This document shows, piece after piece, positions 35,379-44,415 of a stretch of 64,000 nt of DNA (the stretch's first letter is position 1; each line of letters opens with the position of its first letter). The position numbers were made by a program, and so were the translations under genes. Origin of the DNA: Caulobacter sp. SL161 (GTDB lineage Bacteria > Pseudomonadota > Alphaproteobacteria > Caulobacterales > Caulobacteraceae). The stretch lies in contig NZ_JAPPRA010000001.1 in NCBI RefSeq assembly GCF_026672375.1, positions 248,001 to 312,000 on the forward strand. Reading direction: 5' to 3'. The notes below the pieces were generated by a model, which was given only the letters and a program-made list of their open reading frames with translations, did no database searches and was not told the origin of the DNA.

Positions 35379-37256
35379 TTACTGGCAGGCCAGGCATTCG
35401 TCGTAGTCGGTCTTTTCCGGAACATCGAAGCCACCGGTCGTGGCCTCGGCCTTGTCGTCGGCGCCGGCGTAGGCCGCGCGCTGCACCGACTTGGAGCGCA
35501 GGTAGTACAGCGATTTGACGCCACGCTCCCAGGCGGTCCAGTGCAGCATGTGCAGGTCCCACTTGTCGACGTCGCCCGGCAGGAAGACGTTGACCGACTG
35601 GCTCTGGCAGATTTCCGGCGTGCGGTCGGCGGCCAATTCGATCACCCAGCGCTGGTCCAGTTCGAAGGCGGTCTTGTAGACGTCCTTTTCGTCCTGGCTC
35701 AGGAAGTCCAGGTGCTGGACCGAGCCTTCGTTCTCCAGGATCGAACCCCACACCGTGTCGGTGTTCTGGCCCTTCTCCTCGAGCAGCTTCTCCAGATACG
35801 GGTTCTTCACCGCGAACGAGCCCGACAGGGTCTTGTGGGTGTAGATATTGGCCGGGATCGGCTCGATGCCGGCCGAGGTGCCGCCGCAGATGATCGAGAT
35901 CGAGGCGGTCGGGGCGATGGCCAGCTTGTGCGAGAAGCGCTCCACCGAGCCACGGTCGGCGGCGTCGGGGCAAGGGCCCTTCTCTTCGCCCAGCTTGATC
36001 GACGCCTTGTCGGCCTCACGGCGCAGGTGCTTGAACATCCGCATGTTCCAGCTCTTGGCCAGGGCGCTTTCGAACGGCACGTTCTGGCTCTGCAGGAAGC
36101 TGTGGAAGCCCATCAAACCAAGGCCCACCGAACGCTCGCGCATGGCGGCGTAGGCGGCGGCGGACGCGGCGTCCGGCGCGCGGTCGATGAAGTCCTGCAG
36201 GACGTTGTCGAGGAAGCGCATGACGTCCTCGATGAACGTCGGATGGTCGCGCCACTCCAGATAGGTCTCGGCGTTGACGCTCGACAGGCAGCAGACGGCG
36301 GTGCGCTCCTGACCCAGATGGTCGGTCCCGGTGTGCAGCATGATCTCGCTGCACAGGTTCGACTGGCGCACCTTCAGGCCCAGCTCGCGCTGGAACGAGG
36401 GCATGGCGCGGTTCACGGTGTCGGAGAAGATCAGATAGGGCTCGCCGGTCTGCAGGCGCAGCTCCAGAACCTTCTGCCACAGGGCGCGGGCGTCGACCTC
36501 CCGCAGGACCTCATTGGTCTTGGGCGAGCGCAGGCCGAACTTGGTGCCGTCGCGCACGGCGTGCATGAACTCGTCGGTGATCGACAGGCCGTGGTGCAGG
36601 TTCAGGGACTTGCGGTTGAAGTCGCCCGACGGCTTGCGGATTTCGAGGAACTCCTCGATTTCCGGGTGATGGATGTCCAGATAGACGGCGGCCGAGCCGC
36701 GGCGCAGGCTGCCTTGGCTGATCGCCAGGGTCAGGGAGTCCATCACGCGGATGAACGGGATGATGCCCGAGGTCTGGCCCTGGCCCTTCACCTTCTCGCC
36801 GATCGAGCGCACGCCGCCCCAGTAGGTGCCGATGCCGCCGCCATTGGCCGCCAGCCAGACGTTCTCGTTCCAGACGCCCAGGATGCCGTCCAGGCTGTCA
36901 TTGACCGCATTCAGGAAGCAGCTGATCGGCAGGCCGCGCTCGGCGCCGCCGTTGCTCAGCACCGGGGTGGCCGGCATGAACCACAGGCGGCTCATATAGT
37001 CGTAGACGCGCTGGGCGTGGTCGGCGTCGTCGGCGAACGCCGTCGAGACGCGCGCGAACATGTCCTGATAGCTCTCGCCCGGCAGTAGGTAGCGGTCTTC
37101 CAGCGTCGTCTTGCCGAAGTCGGTCAGCAGGGCGTCGCGCGAGCGGTCGACCTCGACCTTGCGCACCAGCGCCAGCTGCGGGCGCTTGGCGGGCTTGATC
37201 GCCGCCAGACGGGCCTCGTTTCGGACGCTCGACTTCACCGCTTCACTGCCGTTCAT
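35379..37256 (-). CDS. nrdA: Ribonucleoside-diphosphate reductase alpha subunit
   Basis: 625-aa class I ribonucleotide reductase large subunit, making deoxynucleotides. Active-site cysteines lie in GLPISCFLNAV, in RQSNLCSEI (thiyl radical region) and in the C-terminal redox pair CLACQ; NLHHGLSI and the 10-stranded barrel core are intact. The N-terminal ATP-cone of E. coli NrdA is missing: the protein goes straight into the RNR_N domain, so activity control by dATP must differ. The beta subunit gene is not adjacent. ATG 37256 is chosen over a TTG at 37262. An NrdR-like box lies 55 bases upstream. Confidence 0.95.
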   Translation of the reverse strand: MNGSEAVKSSVRNEARLAAIKPAKRPQLALVRKVEVDRSRDALLTDFGKTTLEDRYLLPGESYQDMFARVSTAFADDADHAQRVYDYMSRLWFMPATPVLSNGGAERGLPISCFLNAVNDSLDGILGVWNENVWLAANGGGIGTYWGGVRSIGEKVKGQGQTSGIIPFIRVMDSLTLAISQGSLRRGSAAVYLDIHHPEIEEFLEIRKPSGDFNRKSLNLHHGLSITDEFMHAVRDGTKFGLRSPKTNEVLREVDARALWQKVLELRLQTGEPYLIFSDTVNRAMPSFQRELGLKVRQSNLCSEIMLHTGTDHLGQERTAVCCLSSVNAETYLEWRDHPTFIEDVMRFLDNVLQDFIDRAPDAASAAAYAAMRERSVGLGLMGFHSFLQSQNVPFESALAKSWNMRMFKHLRREADKASIKLGEEKGPCPDAADRGSVERFSHKLAIAPTASISIICGGTSAGIEPIPANIYTHKTLSGSFAVKNPYLEKLLEEKGQNTDTVWGSILENEGSVQHLDFLSQDEKDVYKTAFELDQRWVIELAADRTPEICQSQSVNVFLPGDVDKWDLHMLHWTAWERGVKSLYYLRSKSVQRAAYAGADDKAEATTGGFDVPEKTDYDECLACQ

Positions 37257-37310
37257 GACCAAAATCCATGCTCAATCAGCGTGTTCCGGAGAAGGAAACA
37301 TCCCCGCCAG

Positions 37311-37326
37311 CCGCTATATCTTGTGG
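37311..37326. promoter_or_regulatory. Candidate NrdR box upstream of nrdA
   Basis: CCGCTATATCTTGTGG fits the NrdR consensus acaCwATATaTwGtgt at its core (CTATATCTTGTG). A weaker second site around 37344-37359 (CAAATATGGGG) lies 33 bases on; NrdR boxes usually pair at about 31-32 bases, so the second box is doubtful. Confidence 0.5.
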
Positions 37327-37696
37327 CTGAGGAGCCCCCTCAACCCAAATATGGGGCCACACTGGTGAATGACTCGTCAACGCCCCCGGGTCGAGTTTTT
37401 CGTTAACAACCTGTGAACGCCACCAACTTGCATAGGCGGGACAAGGGGTTGCCTCCACGAACTTTTTTCACCCGCGACAGAGCGCCGCAAGGCGCCGATG
37501 GGCGTCCGTCCCCGGACAACAATGTTCGCCCACAGACTGCGCACAAGGCAGGGTGGCGAACACCAGAAGCGGCCATCGGACGAAGGGGCGGCGCGAGGCG
37601 CGCAGACCGCCCGCGGATCGGGCGTTTGGGCGTGAACCGCGCGGTTCGGGCTGCGTGGCGCGCGAGGAGCCGAGCCCTCAGACACACGCGCAAAGA
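37327..37696. other. Intergenic region, no gene recognised
   Basis: Between nrdA and the ompA terminator. All open frames have non-genuine codon composition (Arg/Pro-rich). No tRNA or known RNA motif seen. It should hold the nrdA promoter near its left end. Confidence 0.5.
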
Positions 37697-37725
37697 GAAA
37701 GGGCCCGGCGTCGCCGCCGGGCCCT
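37697..37725 (-). terminator. Terminator of the OmpA-family gene
   Basis: Stem AGGGCCCGGCG/CGCCGGGCCCT (37700-37710 with 37715-37725), tetraloop, then TTTCTCTTT on the minus strand. Confidence 0.85.
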
Positions 37726-37749
37726 CCCAAGTCGTCTGTCGATTCGATC

Positions 37750-38958
37750 TTAGAAGTTGATCGAGATCGTCGAACGGCGGTTCAGCGGTTCCTTCACGCC
37801 ATCGCCGGTGGCGACGGCCGGAGCGCTTTCACCCTTCCAGTCCACGCCCAGAACGTTTTGCGAAACGCCTTGCGAGACCAGAGCGTCGGCGACGGCGCGA
37901 GCGCGACGTTCCGAGAGCTTGGCGTTGTACTTCGGCGAACCCGAGGTGTCGGTGTGACCAACGACGATGATCTTCGTCGCCTTACCGTCGTTCGAGTACT
38001 TGGCCGCTTCCGTAACCACCGATTGGGCTTCCGGCGTCAGGACCGATTGGTCGAACGGGAAGTACACGATGAACTCACGGGCCTCGAAAGCCGGCGGCGG
38101 CGGCGGAGGCGGCGGCGGCGGCGGGGGAGGCGGAGGAGGCGGCGGCGGCGGAGGCGGCGGCGGCGGGGGCGGCGGAGGCGGCGGCGGCGACGCGAACGAG
38201 TAACGCAGACCCACGGTCAGCGACTGGTCCGTGTACTGGCCCGAGAAAGCGCCCGGTTGCAGCAGGCCCGAACCGCTCGCTTGCCAGCTATGGTCAGAGC
38301 CGCTCAGGTAACGATAGGTGACGTCGACCTTCAGCTTGTCGGTCGCCTTGATCGAGGCGCCGGCGATGGCTTGCCAGGCGACAGCCATGTCGTTGTCGTC
38401 AACGGTCAGGTTCTGGACAGCCACGTTGGCGGAGGTGACCGCGCCGACGCCGCTGAACTGGCCGAGCGTCTTGACGTCCAGGCGGTTCACGCCGACGCCG
38501 GCGCCGACGAACGGGTTCAGCCAGGAATCCGGAGCGAAGTCATAGATGACGTTCGCCATCAGGCTCCACGAGTCGATCGAACCGTCGGGCGAGCCGCAGG
38601 TCTGAGCGGAAGACGTACGGGTGACGCCCGGCGTGCAGAGCGCGACCGGCTGCTGACGCACGGCGTTGCCGCGCACCGCCTTCAGGTCGCCAGGGCGGTA
38701 GCCGCCCTCGACTTCAGCGCGCCAGTTCTTGTTGAACTGGTAGCCGAGGCGGACGAAACCGGTCCAATCCTTGTCGGTCTTCCAAGCCCAGTGCGCATAT
38801 TCGCCGTCCGGCAGCGTCTGGCTGGATTGGGTGGAGATGCTTTGCGGCCAGTGTTGGCCGAGGTCGACCGCGCCGTACCAGCCGGTCTCTTGGGCCGAAA
38901 CGCCCGACGCGGCGAACACCGCGGCCAGAGCAGCTCCCGCCAGGAGGTTGAGTTTCAT
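37750..38958 (-). CDS. ompA: OmpA-family outer membrane protein with 32-proline linker
   Basis: 402-aa protein. Signal peptide (ASGVSAQ), an eight-stranded OmpA/OmpX-type barrel (residues about 24-255), then exactly 32 consecutive prolines (38092-38187), then a peptidoglycan-binding OmpA C-terminal domain with FPFDQSVLTPEAQSVV, VVGHTDTSGSPKYNAKLSERRA and NRRSTISI. It links the outer membrane to the cell wall. Resembles Caulobacter OmpA2. The ATG at 38958 follows GAGGG; upstream frame extension lacks a signal. The proline run uses CCG with interspersed CCC/CCT. Confidence 0.95.
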   Translation of the reverse strand: MKLNLLAGAALAAVFAASGVSAQETGWYGAVDLGQHWPQSISTQSSQTLPDGEYAHWAWKTDKDWTGFVRLGYQFNKNWRAEVEGGYRPGDLKAVRGNAVRQQPVALCTPGVTRTSSAQTCGSPDGSIDSWSLMANVIYDFAPDSWLNPFVGAGVGVNRLDVKTLGQFSGVGAVTSANVAVQNLTVDDNDMAVAWQAIAGASIKATDKLKVDVTYRYLSGSDHSWQASGSGLLQPGAFSGQYTDQSLTVGLRYSFASPPPPPPPPPPPPPPPPPPPPPPPPPPPPPPPPAFEAREFIVYFPFDQSVLTPEAQSVVTEAAKYSNDGKATKIIVVGHTDTSGSPKYNAKLSERRARAVADALVSQGVSQNVLGVDWKGESAPAVATGDGVKEPLNRRSTISINF

Positions 38959-39359
38959 CGTTGAAGAGCCCTCTATTGCCCTGCCAGGCCGGGGAGACCG
39001 ACCGAGCATCGTTATACCAAGGCGAACGCCACGGGAAAGTGTCGGCAAAGACACACTCGTCAGGTTTCGCGCCCCGCGCATCGCTGCAGGAAAGCTAAAC
39101 AAGACCGCCCCTCAGAATCAGCTTTCGAGCGTGCCTGCCGACATCCACAGAACATGATCGCCAGCTCCGCTGGGTTCGCACGTGGAACGTTCGTGCGCAA
39201 GGGCTTGGCTCCTAGAAATGCTCAAGTCCTTGCGAAACATCGGACGAAATCCTCGCCTCCTTCCGCTGAGCTGAGGGCCGAGCGCCCCGTCCGGACGACG
39301 ACCGCAGAGCAGAGACGGCCTCCGAAGGAAGCGGATCGGCTCGCGGCCGCCGCGAACGT
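38959..39359. other. Intergenic region upstream of ompA, no gene recognised
   Basis: Must carry the ompA promoter near 38990-39060. A small inverted repeat GCACGTGGAACGTTCGTGC lies at about 39177-39195. No coding sequence or known RNA can be supported. Confidence 0.45.
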
Positions 39360-40190
39360 CTAGCCCCGGGCGGTGACCAGCCAGCAAGCCGAGTTCATCT
39401 TCGCCATACCGTCCTGAACATGGGGCGCCAGGGCCGCGGCCACCGCGTCGCGCACCTGCGTCCGAAGCGCGTCTTCCGCTTTGGACAGGATGGGATTCAG
39501 CGGCCCGACGCGCAGGCTCATGGTCATCAGCTCATCGAAACTGACAGGGGTTGGGTCATCGAGGGGCGCAATCGCGATGTCACGCCAGCCGGCTTCGGCC
39601 AGGATGGAGCGGACGCGCTCGGGATCGGCGAAGCCAAAGCGGCCAGGCGCGTTCCGCTCGAACCTGGGCGTCTCGGGCAGGAACGGCGCGGCCGCATCCA
39701 GCGGGACCTGCGCCATCGGGTTGTCCTCCGGGCCGCGCCAGCAGGCGAAGGCCAGACGCCCGTCCGGCTTCAAGGCGCGACGCAGATTGGCGAAGGCGGC
39801 GACAGGGTCGGGGAAGAACATCACGCCAAAGCGCGAGACGATCGCGTCGAACCCTGCGCCGAAGTCATGGGTCTGGGCGTCGGCCTGGACAAAGTCGACG
39901 CCCTCCAGCCCCTGCTCGCCCGCCCGCCGCCGCGCCAGTTCCAGCAGAGCGCCGGAGATGTCGGCCCCGACCGCGCGGCCCTGCGGCCCCACGCGCCAGG
40001 CGGCCTCGAAGGTGGTCGCGCCCGAGCCGCAGCCGACGTCCAGCACCGCCTCGCCGGCGCGGAGGTCGGCGCGATCGACCACCGCCTGGGCGATCAGCTG
40101 GAAGAGTCGGTCCAGCAGCGCCTGCTGTTCGACCCAGACCCGCCCGGCCCGATCCCAGTAGGCGGACATATCGGTGGCCACGCCGCTCAT
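39360..40190 (-). CDS. Class I SAM-dependent methyltransferase
   Basis: 276-aa methyltransferase. Motif I VLDVGCGSGATTFEAA, motif II AVGADISGALLELAR, motif III region DFGAGFDAIVSRFGVMFFPDP and RRALKPDGRLAFACW place it in the UbiE/methyltransferase-25 type. ATG 40190 has GGGAGA upstream; MSAYWDRAGRVWVEQQ near the start is typical of this group, and a later Met (MSAYW) is an alternative start. It follows the KefB-type gene 44 bases downstream in the same direction. Substrate unknown. Confidence 0.9.
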   Translation of the reverse strand: MSGVATDMSAYWDRAGRVWVEQQALLDRLFQLIAQAVVDRADLRAGEAVLDVGCGSGATTFEAAWRVGPQGRAVGADISGALLELARRRAGEQGLEGVDFVQADAQTHDFGAGFDAIVSRFGVMFFPDPVAAFANLRRALKPDGRLAFACWRGPEDNPMAQVPLDAAAPFLPETPRFERNAPGRFGFADPERVRSILAEAGWRDIAIAPLDDPTPVSFDELMTMSLRVGPLNPILSKAEDALRTQVRDAVAAALAPHVQDGMAKMNSACWLVTARG

Positions 40191-40234
40191 AAGCTGTCTC
40201 CCGTTCTCATCGGGATAGGTACGCAGCCCCGGCG

Positions 40235-42034
40235 TCACCGCAAGGTGGCGTCTCGCAGACGACGGCGACGGCCGCCCAGGGCGTCCGGACGGTTCAGTTT
40301 CTTGCGGTACTCGTCGCGGCGCTCGTGGATCGAGGCGATGACCAGGCCCATCGGCACGCCGATATCGACCAGCACCGCTTCGGACAGCTGCAGGCTGGCC
40401 TCGATGGTCTCGGGCACGGCGTCGGTGGCGCCCAGCTCGTAGAGGCGGGCGGCGTGGCGGGCGTCGCGGGCGCGGACCACGATCGGCACGTCCGGACGGG
40501 CCCCCCGCGCGGCGGCGACGACCGCCTCGGCCACCTCGAAGGCGTCCATGGTCACCACCACCGCGCGCGCGGTGGCCAGGCCGCACCGTTCGAGGAGCTC
40601 CAGGCGCGAGGCGTCGCCATAGTAGATGCGAGCGCCGTCGCGGCGGCCCTGCTCGACCAGGCGCGCGTCACGCTCGACCGCGATCCAAGGCAGGTCGTGG
40701 CGGCCCAGCATGTCGCCGACCAGCTTGCCGACGCGGCCATAGCCGATGACCAGCACCTGACCGGCCGGCTCGGGCCCGACGCGGTCGGGCTCGTTGGCGC
40801 TCGAGGGCGGGGTTTCGCTGATCGGCAGCGGTGCGTTCTTGCGTCCGAGATAGCCACCCAGCGCCGCCAGGCCGGGGATCAGGAACATGGTCAGGGTCGC
40901 CGAGACCAGCACCGCCTGGCCGATGGCGGGCGGCACGACCTGGGCGCTCATGGCGTTGTCCAGAAGGACGAAGGCGAACTCGCCGCCGGCCGCCAGGATC
41001 AGCGCCGCCTCGATCGCCGCGCGCCGGTTCAGGCCCATCAGCAGCCCGCTGCCGAACACCACGGCGGTCTTCAGCACCAGGAGGCCCAGCGCCGCGCCCA
41101 GGATCGCGGCCGGCTGCGCGGCCAGCAGCGACAGGTCCAGGCGAATGCCCAGCGAGACGAAGAACAGCGACAGCAACAAGCCCTTGAACGGCTCGATCTT
41201 GACCTCGACCTCGTGGCGATACTCGGTCTCGGCCAGCAGCACCCCGGCCACGAAGGCGCCCAGCGCCATCGACAGCCCCGACAGCGACGCCACCATCCCC
41301 GCGCCGATGATCACCAGCAGGCAGGCGGCCATGAACATCTCTTCGCTCTTGGCCTTGGCGACGGACTTCAGCATCGGCCGCAGCGCCAGGCGCCCGACCA
41401 GCACGATCACCGCCAGACCCAGCGCCGCCGGGGCCAGGGCCAGCAGGTCCTGAAGCTGGAAACTGCCGTTGCCGCGCCCCAGGATGGCCAGGGTGATCAG
41501 GATCGGCGCGACGGCCAGATCCTGGAACAGCAGGACCGAAAAGGTCGCCCGGCCGGCCTCGGAATGTAGACGCCGCCGCTCGGCCAGCACCGGCACGGCG
41601 ATGGCGGTCGACGACAGGGTCAGGGCCGCCCCGATGGTCAGGGCCGTCACGGGCTCGAGGCCCAGCAGCATCCCGCCCGCGCCCAGCGCCAGCGAGCAGC
41701 CGATCACCTGCACGGCGCCGAGGCCAAACACCCACCGGCGCATGAGCCGCAGACGCTCCCACGACAGCTCCAAGCCGATCATGAACAGCAGGAAGACAAC
41801 GCCGAACTCGGCCAGCTGGGCGATTTCGTCGGGGTTGTCGACGGTGACGTAGTCCAGCCATGGCGCGTAGGGGATGAACCGGCCCAGGCCAAACGGCCCC
41901 AGGATCACGCCGGCCAGCAGATACCCCAGGATCGGATTGATCTTCAGGCGCTTGAAGATCGGCGCGACGATGCCGGCGGTCGCCAGGAACAGGACCAGGT
42001 CCTTGTAGCTCTCTGGGGAAACCTCGTGCGCCAC
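40235..42034 (-). CDS. Monovalent cation:proton antiporter-2 (KefB/C-type)
   Basis: 599-aa CPA2 antiporter: twelve or thirteen transmembrane helices (residues about 10-390), including LTLSSTAIAVPVLAERR and FQDLAVAPILI, followed by an RCK/TrkA-N domain with the Rossmann motif VIGYGRVGKLVGDMLG and a conserved VVTMDAFEVAEAVV segment. It probably exchanges K+ for H+ under electrophile or pH stress. No KefF/KefG oxidoreductase is adjacent. GTG 42034 is the start, with GAGGAGG 5 bases before it. Confidence 0.93.
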   Translation of the reverse strand: MAHEVSPESYKDLVLFLATAGIVAPIFKRLKINPILGYLLAGVILGPFGLGRFIPYAPWLDYVTVDNPDEIAQLAEFGVVFLLFMIGLELSWERLRLMRRWVFGLGAVQVIGCSLALGAGGMLLGLEPVTALTIGAALTLSSTAIAVPVLAERRRLHSEAGRATFSVLLFQDLAVAPILITLAILGRGNGSFQLQDLLALAPAALGLAVIVLVGRLALRPMLKSVAKAKSEEMFMAACLLVIIGAGMVASLSGLSMALGAFVAGVLLAETEYRHEVEVKIEPFKGLLLSLFFVSLGIRLDLSLLAAQPAAILGAALGLLVLKTAVVFGSGLLMGLNRRAAIEAALILAAGGEFAFVLLDNAMSAQVVPPAIGQAVLVSATLTMFLIPGLAALGGYLGRKNAPLPISETPPSSANEPDRVGPEPAGQVLVIGYGRVGKLVGDMLGRHDLPWIAVERDARLVEQGRRDGARIYYGDASRLELLERCGLATARAVVVTMDAFEVAEAVVAAARGARPDVPIVVRARDARHAARLYELGATDAVPETIEASLQLSEAVLVDIGVPMGLVIASIHERRDEYRKKLNRPDALGGRRRRLRDATLR

Positions 42035-42087
42035 GCGCCCTCCTCTTCTTTGCGTCAACCCGCCGGAACTAAGGTCCGGCTCCCGCG

Positions 42088-42336
42088 CTAGACCGGTCTC
42101 TTGAACCGCACGCCGGGCCCGGTCTCGTCGCTCGCGATCAACGACACCCCCGCCGCCTCGATCGCCTCGATGAGGAGCCGTTCGGTGCTGTGGTGCAAGG
42201 CGTGACGCTCGGTCTCGAAGTCCTTGACCGTGCTGCGCGACACGCCCGCCCGATCCGCGAGCTCGCCCTGCGACCAGTTGATCAGTCCGCGGGCGGCCCG
42301 GCACTGGGCCGGCAGGAGAATTTTTGCGTGTGGCAT
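42088..42336 (-). CDS. XRE-family helix-turn-helix regulator
   Basis: 82-aa single-domain regulator: CRAARGLINWSQGELADRAG then VSRSTVKDFETERHA make up the Cro/C1 helix-turn-helix, followed by a short beta segment (GVSLIASDETGPGVRFKRP). Many orphan XRE proteins of this kind regulate metabolic genes. ATG 42336 fits the family start (MPHAKILLPAQCRAAR); an in-frame ATG at 42363 is exactly where a leaderless transcript from the promoter at 42370-42398 would start, so the longer form is also possible. Confidence 0.85.
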   Translation of the reverse strand: MPHAKILLPAQCRAARGLINWSQGELADRAGVSRSTVKDFETERHALHHSTERLLIEAIEAAGVSLIASDETGPGVRFKRPV

Positions 42337-42369
42337 TTGACAGATCCGGGCGTCGTCACCCATATTGGT

Positions 42370-42398
42370 TGATTACAGCCGAAAAGATTGATCGTCAA
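42370..42398 (-). promoter_or_regulatory. Sigma-70-like promoter of the XRE regulator
   Basis: Minus strand TTGACG (42398-42393), 17-base spacer, TAATCA (42375-42370). Expected transcription start falls at 42363-42364, on an in-frame ATG. Confidence 0.5.
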
Positions 42399-42463
42399 GG
42401 AGAGCTTTTGCACCATACCGCGTTGACCGCCCCGTGCGGCCGACAGCAGGAAAGCTTGCGCGC

Positions 42464-43057
42464 TCACTCGGCTCGGCGCGCGCCGACGCCCTCCACGACG
42501 ATCCGGATCAAGCGCACGATGTCGCAGGGCTCGAACGGGCCGCCGGCCAGCGCGGTGAGCATCGCCTGACCATAGACGCCCAGCAGCACCAGGCTCATGA
42601 AGTTGACGTCCTCGTCCCGCCGGATCGCCCCCTGCTGTTGACCGAGCCGCAGCACATCGCGAACCAGCCCCTGGAAGGAGGGCCGCCCCTCGGGCGGCTC
42701 CAGGCGCGGCCGCTCCGCCGGCGCCAGCGCCAGCCGGGCCACTGTCGGGTTGGCCAGGCACCAGCCGGCGCTGTCCAACAGGATCGTCTCCAGTAGACCC
42801 AGCGCGTCCTCGCCCGCCGCCATGCGGGCGCGATAGCCCTCGTCCTGCGCCTCGACCCGCGCGATCAGCTGGTGGGCGATCTCCTCCTTCGAACCGAACA
42901 GGTTGTAGAGGGTCTTGCGGGTCAGCCCCGCGCGGGAAGCGATCTCCTCCATCGACACCGCAGCGAAGCCTTTCTCACGGAACGCCCCATCGGCGGCGTC
43001 GAGGATCAGGCCGCGCGACCGATCGGTCCGCTTGAGGCTTGGCATATTTATACTCAT
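42464..43057 (-). CDS. TetR-family transcriptional regulator
   Basis: 197-aa repressor. N-terminal helix-turn-helix: ILDAADGAFREKGFAAVSME followed by EIASRAGLTRKTLYNLFGSKEE; the C-terminal ligand domain is variable. Starts possible at 43057 or 43045. It is divergent from the DUF4336 gene; the 71 bases between contain imperfect palindromes (CTACGTGCGTGTAG at 43068-43081 and TTACACATGAGTA), which are likely operators, so it probably controls itself and the neighbour. Confidence 0.9.
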   Translation of the reverse strand: MSINMPSLKRTDRSRGLILDAADGAFREKGFAAVSMEEIASRAGLTRKTLYNLFGSKEEIAHQLIARVEAQDEGYRARMAAGEDALGLLETILLDSAGWCLANPTVARLALAPAERPRLEPPEGRPSFQGLVRDVLRLGQQQGAIRRDEDVNFMSLVLLGVYGQAMLTALAGGPFEPCDIVRLIRIVVEGVGARRAE

Positions 43058-43128
43058 GTGTAATTTTCTACGTGCGTGTAGATCAGCTTGCGCAAGACGA
43101 CGCGCCGCAGCAATCGAAAGGTCGCCGC

Positions 43129-43824
43129 ATGACGGCTTTGCAGGCTTTCGGGCCCAACCTCTGGATCGCCGACGGCCCGGTCGTCACGGCGGGCGGCGGT
43201 TTCCACTATCCCACCCGCATGGCCGTCATCCGGCTGACGGACGGATCGCTGTTCATCTGGTCGCCCATCGCCCTGTCCGATGCGCTGCGGCGCGAGGTCG
43301 ACGCCCTCGGCGCCGTGCGTCACCTGATCGCGCCCAACAGCCTGCACGACCGGTTTCTCGGCGAATGGCAAGCAAGCTATCCCGCCGCACGCCTCCATGC
43401 CGCGCCGGGCCTTCGCCAAAACCGCCCAGACCTCGACATCGTTGCGGAACTAGGGGACGCGCCGGCGTCGGACTGGGCCGCCGACATCGATCAGGCGCCG
43501 ATGCGCGGCAATCTGATCACCACGGAGGTGGTCTTCTTCCACCGCCCCAGCGCCACGCTCCTGGTCGCCGACCTCATCCAGCACTTCGCGCCGACCTGGT
43601 TCACTGGTTGGCGCGCCTGGGTCGCCAAGCTTGACCTGATGAGCGCGCCGCAGCCGGAGACGCCTCGCAAGTTCCGGGTGGCCTTCGTGGACCGCATCGC
43701 CGCCAGGAGAGGGCTGAGCCGCCTCTTGGAATGGCCGATCGAGCGCGTGGTGATGGCCCATGCCGATCCTGTTGAGACCCAAGGCCGCGCTTTTGTGCAA
43801 CGCGCCTTTCGCTGGCTGAGGTGA
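43129..43824 (+). CDS. DUF4336 (metallo-beta-lactamase-fold-like) protein
   Basis: 231-aa protein of the DUF4336 family: LQAFGPNLWIADGPVVTAGG, LFIWSPIALSDALRREVDAL, VRHLIAPNSLHDRFLGEW and LLVADLIQHFAP trace a degenerate metallo-beta-lactamase fold; the classic HxHxDH motif is lost (HLIAPNSLHDRF remains). Enzymatic role unknown. ATG 43129 has AAGG upstream. Divergent from a TetR repressor that probably regulates it. Confidence 0.75.
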   Translation: MTALQAFGPNLWIADGPVVTAGGGFHYPTRMAVIRLTDGSLFIWSPIALSDALRREVDALGAVRHLIAPNSLHDRFLGEWQASYPAARLHAAPGLRQNRPDLDIVAELGDAPASDWAADIDQAPMRGNLITTEVVFFHRPSATLLVADLIQHFAPTWFTGWRAWVAKLDLMSAPQPETPRKFRVAFVDRIAARRGLSRLLEWPIERVVMAHADPVETQGRAFVQRAFRWLR

Positions 43825-43901
43825 AGGACGCCTCCACGCCCGCGAGCGTCGCCACGCCGATTTCTCTAGCCACCGCGCCGCGAGACCGGTAACCGCCGGA
43901 C

Positions 43902-44354
43902 ATGATCGGACCGCACCCCACGGGCGGTTACATCCTGGAGGAGCTCTCCGTCGGGATGACCGCCGAGAAACACGTCACCGTCACCGAAGAGCGCATCCAG
44001 CGCTTCGCCGAGGCGTCTGACGACTTCAACCCCGTCCACGTGGATGAAGCCTTCGCGGCCAAGACGGCCTATCGCGGCCGCATCGCCCATGGCCTGCTGT
44101 CGGCCTCGTTCGGTTCGGCCGTGGTCGGAACGATCCTGCCGGGCGCCGGAGCGATCTATCTGGGCCAGACCCTGACCTTCCATAAGCCGGTGCGGATCGG
44201 CGACGTCGTCACCGCCCGGGCCACGGTCGCCTCCATCGACGCCGAGAGCGCGCGGGTCGTCCTGCGCTGCGCCGCCCTGGTCGGTGACGAGGTGGTGATG
44301 GACGGCGAAGCCACGGTCCGCGTGCCGCGCCGTCGTCGACCGGCCAAGGCCTGA
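43902..44354 (+). CDS. MaoC-family (R)-enoyl-CoA hydratase
   Basis: 150-aa hot-dog-fold hydratase. The catalytic motif FAEASDDFNPVHVDEAFAA carries Asp and His, with Gly-rich GRIAHGLLSASFGSAVVG after it, as in PhaJ. It would hydrate trans-2-enoyl-CoA to (R)-3-hydroxyacyl-CoA, feeding polyhydroxyalkanoate or fatty acid pathways. The first residues MIGPHPTGGYILEEL are typical. It stands alone between the DUF4336 gene and the copper cluster. Confidence 0.92.
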   Translation: MIGPHPTGGYILEELSVGMTAEKHVTVTEERIQRFAEASDDFNPVHVDEAFAAKTAYRGRIAHGLLSASFGSAVVGTILPGAGAIYLGQTLTFHKPVRIGDVVTARATVASIDAESARVVLRCAALVGDEVVMDGEATVRVPRRRRPAKA

Positions 44355-44415
44355 CGCGAGCTTAAGGGCGCGCTGACCCGAGACAAGCGCGCCGCCTTGC
44401 GTTAAAGCGCCGTTC

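Noticed and set aside
37967..38203. Plus-strand frame with a long poly-glycine run
   Set aside because: Complement of the OmpA proline codons; no start signals.
42464..44354. Toxin-antitoxin or defence island
   Set aside because: The small XRE gene has no toxin partner; neighbours are a TetR regulator and ordinary metabolic genes.
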